17,618 bases of DNA from NCBI GenBank assembly GCA_027600665.1, contig JADGJL010000168.1, positions 18,145 to 35,762 on the forward strand, written 5' to 3'. A model generated the notes under the pieces. That model was given only the letters and a program-made list of their open reading frames with translations, made no database searches and was not told where the DNA came from. Below are positions 1-9,137 of this stretch, piece after piece. The DNA is from Irineochytrium annulatum (taxonomy: Eukaryota > Chytridiomycota > Chytridiomycetes > Chytridiales > Chytridiaceae). Numbering within the stretch: the first letter of the stretch is position 1; each line of letters opens with the position of its first letter. Made by a program: the position numbers and the translations under genes.

Positions 1-48
1 AAAAAAAAAAAGAAACAAAGAAAAAAAGAACAGCGGGGCTCTACTTAC

Positions 49-1301
49 GAATTAAGCCAGTGATGATATAGGTGAACATCGCCATACCAGTTGACGACCA
101 AAGCGCGCTCTGCACGTTAACGTCCGGCTTCTTGCAGTTCACCCATGCAGGCACCGTTTGGACGAACGCGTAGTTGAGCATTACTACGCCGACGAGCCCT
201 ACGTAGCTAACCACCGCTGTCAGATATGAGGTAACGGAAAAGCAGGTACGAACCCAGACGGAGGCCCGACGACGGGTACGTAGGATGGATGCAGCCCCGC
301 TTCACCCGATGCAACAATCCATTGGACGAAGATAGCAAGGGTGAGACAGAAGGCGCCCAGTTGAACCCAAACGTAGTCTGCGAGAGGGAACACGCACATC
401 GGGATGACGAAGATCATGACTCCCTGCATGTCTCACTCAATATCGAGCCAGCTCAACTAGATAGCACTTACAATCGAACCGAACGTAACAAGCATAAAGC
501 TGTGGGATATACAACATTAATGCAAAATCGCAAACATAACTCGCACGATCAAGGAACATGAACTCACGTGTCGCCGAACGGGCTCAGGCTATCCTGCCGC
601 GAGTAGACACATTCCCACGCGAACGGCCCATGACTGCTGCCCAGCGCCACCCCACACGTCTTCCCAAAAATGTCGATAAGCATATTATCCACCGTCTGCA
701 ACATACGTTAACGCTCAACATTCCAGCTCCGCCAACCAAAATCAAACGATACCTGTGAGGACTGGATGATGGACGCGATGGCGTTCGTCTGCAGCGCGCC
801 GAACAAGCAGATCTGGCCTGCCACGTGCGCCCAGGGACCGAAGTAGAAGTTGATCAATGTCCCGAACTCCACTGTGCCCTGGAAATACTTATTCCCGGGG
901 ATGGCCTGCATGGCCTCGACGATGAAGAGGGCGCAGAGCGTCGAGATAACCATGTAGAGGACAAAGAAGAGAATGGTGAAGACCCAGCCGGACTGCACAG
1001 AGAGCAACCGTCAGCAAGTACCACCGCAAGGGAGTGAAGCGTACCGATTGGAAGGTCTGCGCCGTCTGTGTCAGCCCGATGCCGGTCATGTTGTTAAACA
1101 GAAGCGACACGCTTCCTTGCTGCATGTCGCATCGCGGTTAGTTGCATGTTCCCGCCGCGATGGATGCTCACCAAGCCAATGGTCTTCCCCTTCAGAATCT
1201 TCATACGCAGCGTTAGAGAGAACATCGCGAACGCATTCTAAAGCGACGAAGTCCACCTTTATCAGCGTATCGGATCGCTGGAGCGGAATGCCGACCATCA
1301 T
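49..1301 (-). CDS. AAAP-family amino-acid permease, 3' end outside window
   Basis: Multi-pass membrane protein resembling fungal members of the amino acid/auxin permease family (PF01490 type), which move amino acids across the plasma or vacuolar membrane. Exons on the minus strand: 1301-1172, 1115-1045, 992-753, 695-568, 499-472, 423-254, 206-49. Phases join without a stop, giving about 308 residues before the donor GTAAGT at 48-43. Family-like stretches include the AMQAIPGNKYFQG segment after a first hydrophobic helix, GALQTNAIASIIQSSQ, DIFGKTCGVALG and LNYAFVQTVPAWVN, with hydrophobic helices between them. The last intron (253-207) uses donor GTTCGT, a CTGAC branch site and acceptor TTAG; an alternative donor at 305 is weaker because it drops the VPVVG segment seen in relatives. 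The start is uncertain: 1301 is the first in-frame ATG, but the frame stays open upstream to about 1478, and an ATG at 1516 in another frame could be joined by an unrecognised intron. Substrate cannot be read from sequence. Confidence 0.82.
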
Positions 1302-1727
1302 GCGCCTCGATGGCGTGCTAAGGTCGTCCTCGTTCGCCACGGCCAAATTGCCGGATGATGCCGCCTGAGCATTGATTTCGGAACCCCCCGCGCCCGAAGA
1401 GACCCATCCCGCGGTGCCGGGGGGGCCGTCGCTGGCTTCGCTGGCGTTCGCAATGGTGACAGAGTCTTGCCGATAGGTGTGTCAAAACCGTTGGGAAGCC
1501 TCCAACTTGTGCTCATTTTAACGATCTTCAAATCATATGATTGTATTCAACGTAATCATTTTAAGGGGCGTCCTCGGGGCGATTCAAAAACCACTGAAGG
1601 TAGAGACCACAACCACATACAATATCCTACAACGGGTGGAATCGGGCTGGCTATATACATGTGGCTCCCTTTTCCACGCGAGACCAGACAACGCGCCCGG
1701 ACGCTCATCCATCGCTAAAGCCTTAGC
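1302..1727. other. Spacer between two minus-strand genes
   Basis: This stretch holds the 5' flank of the permease and the 3' flank of the secreted-protein gene. A TATATA core lies at 1652-1657 and reads as TATA on either strand. If it serves the permease, its position fits a start nearer 1516 than 1301. Open frames here are short and show no family resemblance. The part from 1380 to 1480 is GC-rich and could be coding N-terminus of the permease. Confidence 0.4.
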
Positions 1728-2348
1728 CTAGAACTTCCTCATAAACCAACGGGGCATTCTCCTCCAGTAGTCATCATCATGCCCTTTGCGACCTCCTCCT
1801 TTCCCATGACCACCTCGGTGTCCTCCACGGTGTCCTCCTCGGCGTCCGCCGTGCTCACCGCCGCGGCCGCCGCCACCATGGTGCCCGCCGCCGCCGTGGT
1901 GTCCGCCGCCGTGCCCGGGGCGATCGTCATCATCTGGATACGCGTCAACAACGTAACGCCGGGGAAGCGAAAACCAACCGTCGTCGTCATCGTCATCGCA
2001 GTCGCAATCGTCGCCCTTACCCTTGTCCCTGTCGTGGCGGCAATCGTCGCAATCACAGTCTCCGTCGTCTGCAAGCCCATTTCAGCATCCCAGCACATTC
2101 CAATGCACGCAAAAAAAGTACTCACGCGGCTTCTTCCCCTTGTGATCGCCGTTCTTCAGGGCGAGAGCAAGAGCTTCAATCTTCTCCTGCTGCTTTTGGA
2201 TCAGCCCCATGACCCCTCCGGCGACGGGCGGTGCCGAAGCCTCGGCCAGCGCGGATGCCTCGCCGCTGAGGAGAATGGGCGCGGCATCCGTCGAAAGGAC
2301 AAGGAGCGCGGCGACTCCCACGTTCAGGAGGAGCGTCTTCAGATTCAT
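1728..2348 (-). CDS. Secreted Cys/Asp- and Gly/His-rich small protein
   Basis: Two exons, 2348-2126 and 2068-1728, joined by a 57-nt intron (donor GTGAGT, acceptor TTGCAG), encode 187 residues. The start at 2348 is chosen because it opens directly into a signal peptide: residues 1-22 are Met-Asn-Leu-Lys followed by a Leu/Val/Ala core, with probable cleavage after Asp-Ala-Ala. Residues 48-66 form an amphipathic helix rich in Gln, Glu and Lys. Exon 2 begins with a cluster of five cysteines set among aspartates (C79, C81, C84, C96, C98) followed by six Asp (99-104). After Leu-Pro-Arg-Arg (109-112), a possible Kex2 site, comes a second acidic patch. Residues 127-171 carry repeated GGH and GGGHH units with scattered Arg, and the end is basic and aromatic. 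I recognise no family. The composition suggests a secreted metal-binding protein, which is inference; a wall or matrix role is equally possible. Confidence 0.78.
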
Positions 2349-3467
2349 TGCGGGTATGGGGTGGGAGGTCGAGGTCGAATCGAGATTGTGGAGAACTGCT
2401 GTTCGAACCTTCGAGTTTCGGAGTTCAACGAAGGGCACGTTCTAACATGACCAGTGGAAGAATCATTTGGGCGCCGAAAGCATGCCCTGCTTTCACAGCT
2501 GTTCCCGTTGCATGATTGATGAAGACTCTCACCATTAAATTATAGTGGACGTAATCCATGCTGGAGGAGTTCCTGGACCAGGTATCCGTGTTAACGTACG
2601 TACGCAACTTCACAAGGTGCCACCTGCACGTGGAAGGAGCCAGGAAGACCGCTTAATATCTACGATAAGGCGATGCCCTCCCTCCGTTTCCTTTCCTTTA
2701 AGGACCATCCTCGAGTCGTTATCCAAATCATTTATGAGCACAGTAATATGTAACAAATTCAGGTCTTCAACTATCGTCAATGCATGCTGATTTCGGGTCA
2801 GGCCCTCCGCAAAGGCTTTGACAATAAAGCTTTACTTTTGCTCATAAAACTACGTTGTATCCAGCGTTCCAATTCCTGGAGGCAAGCTTGCCGCTTATTC
2901 ACTCGGCCCCGCCTCCAGCCTTTGTTGGTAAGCCGCCGTGCCCCTCGCTGTCCGATTCCAAGTCTATCCTCCTTAGCACCTCACCATTTGCTCATCTATG
3001 CCTTCTCCCATGCTGCCCACCATTATGAGAGTTGGTACTTCAAGACAACCAACGATGTTCTTAGCTTCCTAGGGCTTCTCGGATATTGGATTAATTAAAC
3101 CTTGGACGTTTTGCATACACGATTATCTCATTCTCATCTTTGCCTTGCCGTGTGTCGGTTGGGTCGCCGGCACTTGACGTGAGGTCGCTAGCAAAGAGAT
3201 CAGTGTGCAAAAGCATCTGTGGCACTACGAAGCATCGCCGGGTCCAGCGACACCTCCGGAAAGCGGGTGAGTGTCAGTGACGGCCGTTCTTACGAGCGGC
3301 GCGACGGCTGAAGTCAATTTTCTTCGGCTGCCACTGCGTTTGCCAACTGGTCCAATTCGGGCTGCTCTCCCGAACCCGGCCGAGGACGACCCGGATCGCC
3401 GTTCGCCCTCTGATAGAGGCCCAGTACGGCCGCCGAACGACCCCCGTCGGCAATTGACCCGGGCTGG
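2349..3467. other. Divergent intergenic region
   Basis: This 1.1-kb spacer lies between the start of the secreted-protein gene (minus) and the start of F-box/LRR paralog A (plus), so it should hold both promoters. On the minus strand a TATAATTTA stretch lies near 2537-2545, about 190 nt upstream of the secreted-protein start. A TGACGT element resembling half of a cAMP-response element lies at 3175-3180 upstream of paralog A; single copies of such short motifs carry little weight. Six-frame reading shows only short, compositionally non-coding frames. I see no tRNA or repeat. Confidence 0.5.
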
Positions 3468-6400
3468 ATGCCATCCGCCGGATACCTCCCACGGCCCACG
3501 CTCAACCGCCATACGCCGCCCCCGCCTTCATCCCTGCATCTCGACACCACCGCCAAACCCGCCGCGATTGCTGGTGGAGATTTGGACCTCTTGAGGACGC
3601 CATCGCCGTCGCCCATCGATTTGTCGAGGCTGGACCTGGAGGTCGACACGGCGCGGGAGGAGATGGAGTTCCTGCGCGGGCCGGTCCCTTTCGGAGGGTC
3701 CGTCACGGCTCTGGATCATGATCTGTACGCGGGGGCCTCGGGCGGCGTTATGGACGGGCGGCATAGCAGCTTCAGCGCCAGCAGCTCGTTGTTGTCAACG
3801 GAGACACCGCCAATGGATTTCGTGGACGCGGACGACGTGATGTTGGAGGTTCGTTTGGTTTGCTGGATGCTACTTCATGGTTCTTGGAATGCTCACGATG
3901 GTCTCGATAGCCGGCTTCAATATCGCGCAGCGGTCGTGACAGAAAAGACACCGGCAACTCCACAGACTCGATCTCCTCCTCCTCAACTTCCTTTGAGAAC
4001 AGCCTCAACTCTGCCTTTAATCCCATCCCAATTGTTCCCTTCCCCTCCCTGAAACCGCCAATTCTCTCACCGACATCACCGGAAAGTGCCGATACACACA
4101 CATCAAAAACCCGGCGGGCACTCTCGCGGTCAAAGTGGCCTTCTGCCGTCATTGCTACCATCGTCCGCGCGCTCATGCATGCGGAGGATGTCGTGGTGGA
4201 GGAGAAGCCGTTGGTAGATAACCCGGCGCCAGCCACTAGTGTGACACCGCTGCCGTCACTCCCGTCCTTGAAAAGCGCGATGGCGTGCATGATGGTCAAC
4301 AGGGCGTGGGCGAGGGGAACGGCAAAAGCTATTTACCGAAGACCGGTCATACGGACACTACAGAAGTTTCAGGTAAGTCTAAAGCCATTGAAAATAATTC
4401 TGACATGCGTTATAGGCCCTTGTCTCCACCGTTCTTGATCCAAATCCCTTCCTCCCCTATGCCGCCTTCGTCAATGAATTCCACCTCAACTCCGCCCTCG
4501 CCGACGCCCTCGATATGGGCGACCTCGACATCGCCTTCCAGCTCTTCCCGAACCTCTCCTCCTTCCGCATCGACTCGTCCCCGTCCACCACCAACGTTCT
4601 CATTCAATCCCTCTCGGACCACTGCGTCCATCTTCATCGCCTATCGCTTCGCGGCTGTCCCATAACGGACGCCCTCATCCCTGCATTGGCAGCCGGCTGC
4701 CCAAAGATTGAACACCTCGACCTCTCACACACACTCGTCACCGTCTCAACCCTTGTCACCGCTGTCGACCTCTGCGGACGGCTCCGATCACTCCGCCTCG
4801 AAGGCGCAGCGCCATCCTCCGCGCCTTTGACATGGGACCCGCAACACCTCTACATCAGACCACTACGCGTGCTGGACATGCGGAACTCTGGCGTCACTGA
4901 CCCTCACGTCCGCCACGCGGCCCTCCACTGCCCCGATTTGCAGCTCGTCACGCTGGAGGGATCGGCGGCCCTTACTGACGACAGCGTTGTCCGGGTCGCT
5001 CAGTCGTGCTCGTCCGTCGAGGTGCTTGATCTGAGTTTCTGCCCGCATTTGACGGACCTTAGCATGAGGGCGCTTGCCATGTTCGCGCGGTCCTCGCTCA
5101 GGAGCTTGACCGTCAGCGGATGCGACGCCATCACGCCAGACGGCATCGCGGCCGTTGCCGGGGATTGCAAGGCAATGGAGGAGATTGTCATGCATGGATG
5201 TAATGGGATCTTGGGAAGCTGGGTTGCGGGGTTTGCGACAAGGCGGTATGAGCTTGATTGTGCGGTCAGGGGCCATAATATTAGGTTGCTGGCGGGCGCG
5301 GCGAAGACGCGGGGATCGGGCGCTGGCGCTGGCGCCGCTGCCGCGATTTTGGAGGAGGCGGCGAAGAAGGATGCGGCGACGAAGGAGAACTCGGCTGCTG
5401 CCGTTGCAGCGGGCAGGAAGAGGGAGATTGGGATCCAGACCTCAGGTATGGTTATTCCGCTGAAGGGGGGGGAGGAGGAGGAGGAGAAGGGGGAGGAGAA
5501 GGATGAGGTAACCGCGACGAAGAGGATGTCGAGGATCACGCAGCGGGCGTCGATGTCGGCCGAGGACCTCTTGATGAAGTTTGCCGAGGCAGTCGCGTCC
5601 GGCACGTGGATGCCGCGTGGTGTTCCGTTGGCTCAACCGCCACCTCCGCCGACACAGGATGCGCCGGCGAACGGTGTCCAACCGCTATTTTGGGGACCAC
5701 AGCCATATTGGAATCCGGCCTGGGGACCATATGCCCCGCCGGGATGGGGCGGCGAGCATCAGCCAGGCCACCGTCAGCGCCGCAGCCCGCTTCCCACACG
5801 GGTTACGACACCCGTAAGCGACGCCATGAAGCGCGTCTCAACGTCGTCCTCGCTCTCCACCACGTCTACCCGCTCCTCGATCGCGGAGTTCTCCATGCTG
5901 CCGCAGCCGTCGAAGCTTAAGAGACCGACGGTTATCCCTAAGAGCGTGCCGTCAACACCATCGACGCCGTCGGGGATCCCCGCGCGCAGGCAGATCCCGC
6001 AACGGTCGCAGCTGCCGGGGCTCGCGTCGAAGAGCGCGTCGAGGCTCCCGTCGGCACCGTCACGGCTCCCCGGAAGCTCAACGGCGTCATCGCGACTGAC
6101 GGGCGGGCAGTCGAGCCCATCGCTCCTATCAACGACGACGACAGGGCCGAGAGCGCGACCCCCTACAATGATCGCGTCGTCTGCCTCCACGCGCGCGTCG
6201 TCAACGACGACGGCGACACCGTCCTTGTCGACGTACAGGCCGAGGGCTTTCCAGAAGGTGAAGGCCGACCCCGTATTCGAACCCGCGTCTGTATCTCGGA
6301 AGGCGGCCGGGTCCACTATCACCACCAGCAGCAGGATCGGGGCCCCGTCGGGATCCCCGCCCGTCAGAAGGAAGACTTTGGGAACGCCGCCGTCGCCGCC

Positions 6401-6731
6401 CCACTCGGCGTCCACCGTGAGAGCGACGAGCAGGAAGAGCCCGTCGAGTGACGAGCTTGCTGCGTTTGCAGCGACGCTGCCGGACGGCGGGGCGGCATTT
6501 GGAGCGAGGGACGGCGGGAGTGTACGGATGTCGACTATCGCGGCCATGGCGCCGGCCGTAAGCGAGGATGGGTGGATTAGGGGAGGGACGGCGGTGGAAG
6601 GTGTGGGTGAGAGGTGGAGCCTCAGCAGCGCTGGAAGCGCCGGCGGAGGTTCGTCAAAGAGGTCTTCGGTAGGGTCAGGGTTACGGCTGCCTACGCCAGT
6701 GAAGAAGTCGAGCTTCTCAGGGAGGAGGTGA
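3468..6731 (+). CDS. F-box/LRR protein with long basic Ser/Pro tail (paralog A)
   Basis: Three exons, 3468-3848, 3911-4372 and 4416-6731, all joined in phase 0, give 1052 residues. Introns are 62 nt (donor GTTCGT, acceptor GATAG) and 43 nt (donor GTAAGT, acceptor TTATAG). The model was fixed by comparison with paralog B at 15704, which has the same exon structure and the same Met-Pro-Ser start. Residues 1-200 are low-complexity with an RTPSPSPIDL motif. An F-box-like fold begins at W203 (WPSAVIATIV) and ends with CMMVNRAWARGTAKAIYRRP (253-272), split by about 35 disordered residues. Residues 325-550 hold roughly seven Cys-containing leucine-rich repeats of the Grr1/AMN1 kind. Then come an Ala/Lys stretch, a Glu-rich run near 632, a Pro/Trp-rich segment and about 300 basic Ser/Thr/Pro residues. 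Such proteins usually act as substrate receptors of SCF ubiquitin ligases; that role is inferred. The tail may tie it to microtubules (see findings). Confidence 0.88.
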
Positions 6732-6791
6732 ATGGATTTTCGTCCCTTTTACTTGCTTAATTAGTTTAGAATATACTGGTTCATTTCTCTA

Positions 6792-6825
6792 TAACACTAG
6801 CATTTTTTCTCCCTAACACTAGCAT
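6792..6825. repeat. Short direct repeat TAACACTAGCAT
   Basis: TAACACTAGCAT occurs at 6792-6803 and again at 6814-6825, a spacing of 22 nt. It lies just downstream of the stop codon of paralog A, in the presumed 3' untranslated region. It may be a chance local duplication; no function is implied. Confidence 0.6.
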
Positions 6826-7174
6826 CCGAGTTTTCGCTCTCGTTATTTTTCTTGGTTCCCATACCGCGTACACCTTTTTTGCTCTCACAATATGTAATTA
6901 CATTTTCGGTTTTTCGGTAACACTACTCTTTTGATTGTGAGTATTCACTAATACGTTATTTTGGTACACTTTCCTTTTCGCGTTTCTCTTGCGTCAACGT
7001 GTGGTGAACAGTGGGGAAGGACACTTCATATCTGTTGGAAGGGGGAAGTGTGGTCGTTTTTGGAGGCCTTAAGTTTGAGGTAACAAAATAGGTTTTGTGG
7101 CCACCTGAGTGGGGTTTGCACATATATGGCACATTTTAAATGACGCATGTTGCTAGAGCTCCTTTATGTACTTT

Positions 7175-7225
7175 GTAAAGCCTGAAGGGGTTAGGCTTTT
7201 ACGCGGCGTCGACCGCTTCAAAGCG
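7175..7225. other. Cluster of inverted repeats (possible RNA hairpins)
   Basis: GTAAAGCCT at 7175-7183 pairs with AGGCTTTTAC at 7193-7202 (nine base pairs with one bulged T, nine-base loop). CGCTT at 7214-7218 pairs with AAGCG at 7221-7225 across two bases, and GCGG at 7203-7206 could instead pair with CCGC at 7213-7216. The loop of the two-base hairpin is too tight for an RNA stem as drawn, so the first hairpin is the more credible. It sits in the 3' flank shared by two convergent genes. Confidence 0.35.
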
Positions 7226-7400
7226 ATACCCGGCATGCAACGTCGTATTGATAATACATTTTGTAATCGTAGATAGGACATAAATGACACCCTGGATGCT
7301 TATGCAACGTCAGGGCTCCTGCAACTCATCACTGCCCCTGTTCTCCGAAAAGCAGCGACCAAGACTTCCCTCAGTTTCCTTTCGTCTTTCTCCGCGCCCA

Positions 7401-8195
7401 TCAAATTTCCTGCTTCAACAGCTCCCCCTTCCTAGAATGGAAACAACACTTCCCTGAGGCCCTCTGCTCTGAGGTCTCCTCCGAGAATGTCTTGCAGCAG
7501 TCGTAAGGCGGGCAGTATAGGTGGAGCGTGACAGCGGGTGACGTGTTGCTGTTGTTGGAGATGCGGTGGAGGCCCAAGGAGTCTAATCCGCACAAGCACG
7601 CACATTAGGAGCCCGCGCATCTCCGTAGAAAAAAAGCCAAGAACTGAGCGATACCGTTAATATAGGCGACCTCTTCAAGCTCGTACGTCGTCGTCCTCCG
7701 GACCTTCATAGGAACTCCGGCAGTCGACGGCCACTCAAATTGCGTTTCGAGGATCTGGCCGTCGAGCACCTTCATCAGGCAGTGGGACCCGGAGTGGTCA
7801 TGTATCGCGCTGTAATAGAACTGTAAGTACCATCGTAGGGGAGATTAGCATCGCGCCTAGGAGAAAGATCCGTCCAACCCGTGGCTTCTCCCGCCATCTC
7901 GCCCACCCAAACTACAGCAAAAGACTGACCTAGCCCTCCCCTCCGGCCAACAAAGCACCATCAGGTTAAACCTCCCGTTCCCGTCGTCCACCAAGTTGCG
8001 AGTGTACTTGTTCGGGTCAAAATGGGCGAACTTTCCCCACTCCTCCCGCCGCGAGGCCATGGACGCCATCAGCGCCCGGATGCGGGTGACGGCGGTCTCG
8101 TCCATCTGGTCGATGCCCTTGCAGGCGAGCTCTTCGTGCAGCCTGGTGACAAGGTCGTCAAGGGTGCGGACGGGCGAGATCGTGGCGTTGGTCAT
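7401..8195 (-). CDS. CDO1: Cysteine dioxygenase (type I)
   Basis: Non-haem iron enzyme of the cupin fold that oxidises L-cysteine to cysteine sulfinate, the first step of cysteine catabolism towards taurine or pyruvate and sulfite; cytosolic. Exons on the minus strand: 8195-7930, 7809-7655, 7582-7401, giving 200 residues, the usual length. Introns are 120 nt (donor GTCAGT) and 72 nt (donor GTATCG, acceptor GATTAG). The iron ligands are visible: H92 and H94 in AIHDHSGSHC and H146 in GLHRI. C99 and Y163 (in LHLYCPPYD) match the Cys93-Tyr157 pair that forms the thioether cofactor in the mammalian enzyme. R66 in YTRNLVD matches the substrate carboxylate-binding Arg60. The start at 8195 is the only Met giving the normal N-terminus. 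All key residues are present, so it should be active. Confidence 0.95.
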
Positions 8196-9137
8196 AGCGG
8201 CGAGGGATCAGCGTCGAATGCGGGCCGTCGGCGTCGAGACACGGCTGGAGGTCGTGGTGAAGATGGGGTAGGTCAAGCAAGGTGTGACGTGGAGTGGCAC
8301 GGTACCCAGCGCGTTACCTAGCCCACACGCGGGCGGGATCCCGACCAGGCTGTGGATGGGGAAGAGAAGGTGTTGGTGATATAGAGTAGACCAAGACGGA
8401 TGCGGGATTAGGGATCTGGTGGTGTGAATGAAGCCTCGGAGCCGATCTCCCGCGACCAATTCGGAATCATGTCCCGCACTGGTGATTCTGATCATTGCCC
8501 TCTCCGCTCGCGACAGCGGGTCGACCCCGCCGTCGCCTCTCACGCGTCCCTCCCCCTTCTCGTGATGGACGCCATGGGAGGAGGCCGCGCTGTCTGGATG
8601 GAAGGGGCACTCTGAAGCATACGATCTCGCGTCGTCTGCATTGTCGGCGCAAGCATGGACGAGAAGAACGGCCATTGGACAGGATTCTCATTCCACGACG
8701 TTGGTTGGGTTTATGGGAGGTGGTGTCGAGAGCCCGGACGTCGGACACGCGTGAACGAGCCTCGTCTGGGATATATGACTAGCCTGTCGTGCAATAAACA
8801 TTCCTCTTTCTTAGGGGCGTTGTGCATCTACGCCACCGTTTTCGTCCATCGTGGCGCTCTTTGCTCGGCGGCTCATCCTTCTGCTCGCAGCAATGTGGAC
8901 AGCGTATAGTCCAGACCTGGAAAGATGACTGGCATTCACCACAAAGTTGCCGCGAACGCAGCCAAGATGATTGAGGCTGGCAGCAGGCGGTGACGAGGGC
9001 GGTGGGACGAGCACTTGAGAGGATGGCACCGAGGCGAGCAAGAGAGCCACGAAGATCAGGCCGATTTAAACACCCAGCATTTACTCAGATTGGATTTTAA
9101 TATTATAATCGGTTCCACATGCAGTAGAGTTCAACAA
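8196..9137. other. Spacer between two minus-strand genes
   Basis: This stretch is the 5' flank of the cysteine dioxygenase gene and the 3' flank of the phosphodiesterase-like gene. Several short frames cross it, but none has a believable start, splice pattern or family resemblance. An AT-rich patch at 9092-9110 includes TATAAT and TTTAAT-like runs and might be a core promoter for an unrecognised short transcript. Otherwise I see nothing definite. Confidence 0.4.

Larger units (their letters stand above)
6732..7400. other. AT-rich spacer between convergent genes
   Basis: Paralog A (plus) and the cysteine dioxygenase gene (minus) end towards each other across this region, so it should hold both 3' untranslated regions and polyadenylation signals. 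It is T-rich and clearly less GC-rich than the genes beside it. It carries a 12-nt direct repeat and a group of inverted repeats, listed separately. No open frame of note and no tRNA-like fold were seen. Confidence 0.5.

Noticed and set aside
1..48. A-rich stretch at the left edge, at first sight a poly(A) tail or retroelement end
   Set aside because: It follows directly on a canonical minus-strand GTAAGT donor of the permease gene, so it is intron sequence that happens to be T-rich on the coding strand.
2784..3098. 104-residue plus-strand open frame in the divergent spacer
   Set aside because: Third positions are not GC-rich as in the real genes here, and no motif or splice continuation was found.
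5774..6547. 257-residue minus-strand open frame rich in Val, Asp and Gly
   Set aside because: It is the antisense shadow of the Ser/Pro/Arg-rich tail of F-box/LRR paralog A, whose exon is fixed by the shared gene structure.
8208..8675. 155-residue minus-strand open frame upstream of the cysteine dioxygenase
   Set aside because: It shows no family resemblance and ordinary non-coding composition, and lies where the dioxygenase promoter and leader must be.
8811..9068. Minus-strand frame with a signal-peptide-like hydrophobic start (Leu-Ile-Phe-Val-Ala-Leu-Leu-Leu) after an AT-rich patch
   Set aside because: No ATG opens this frame (a TAA lies just upstream), no acceptor gives it one, and the rest of the sequence is basic and low in structure.
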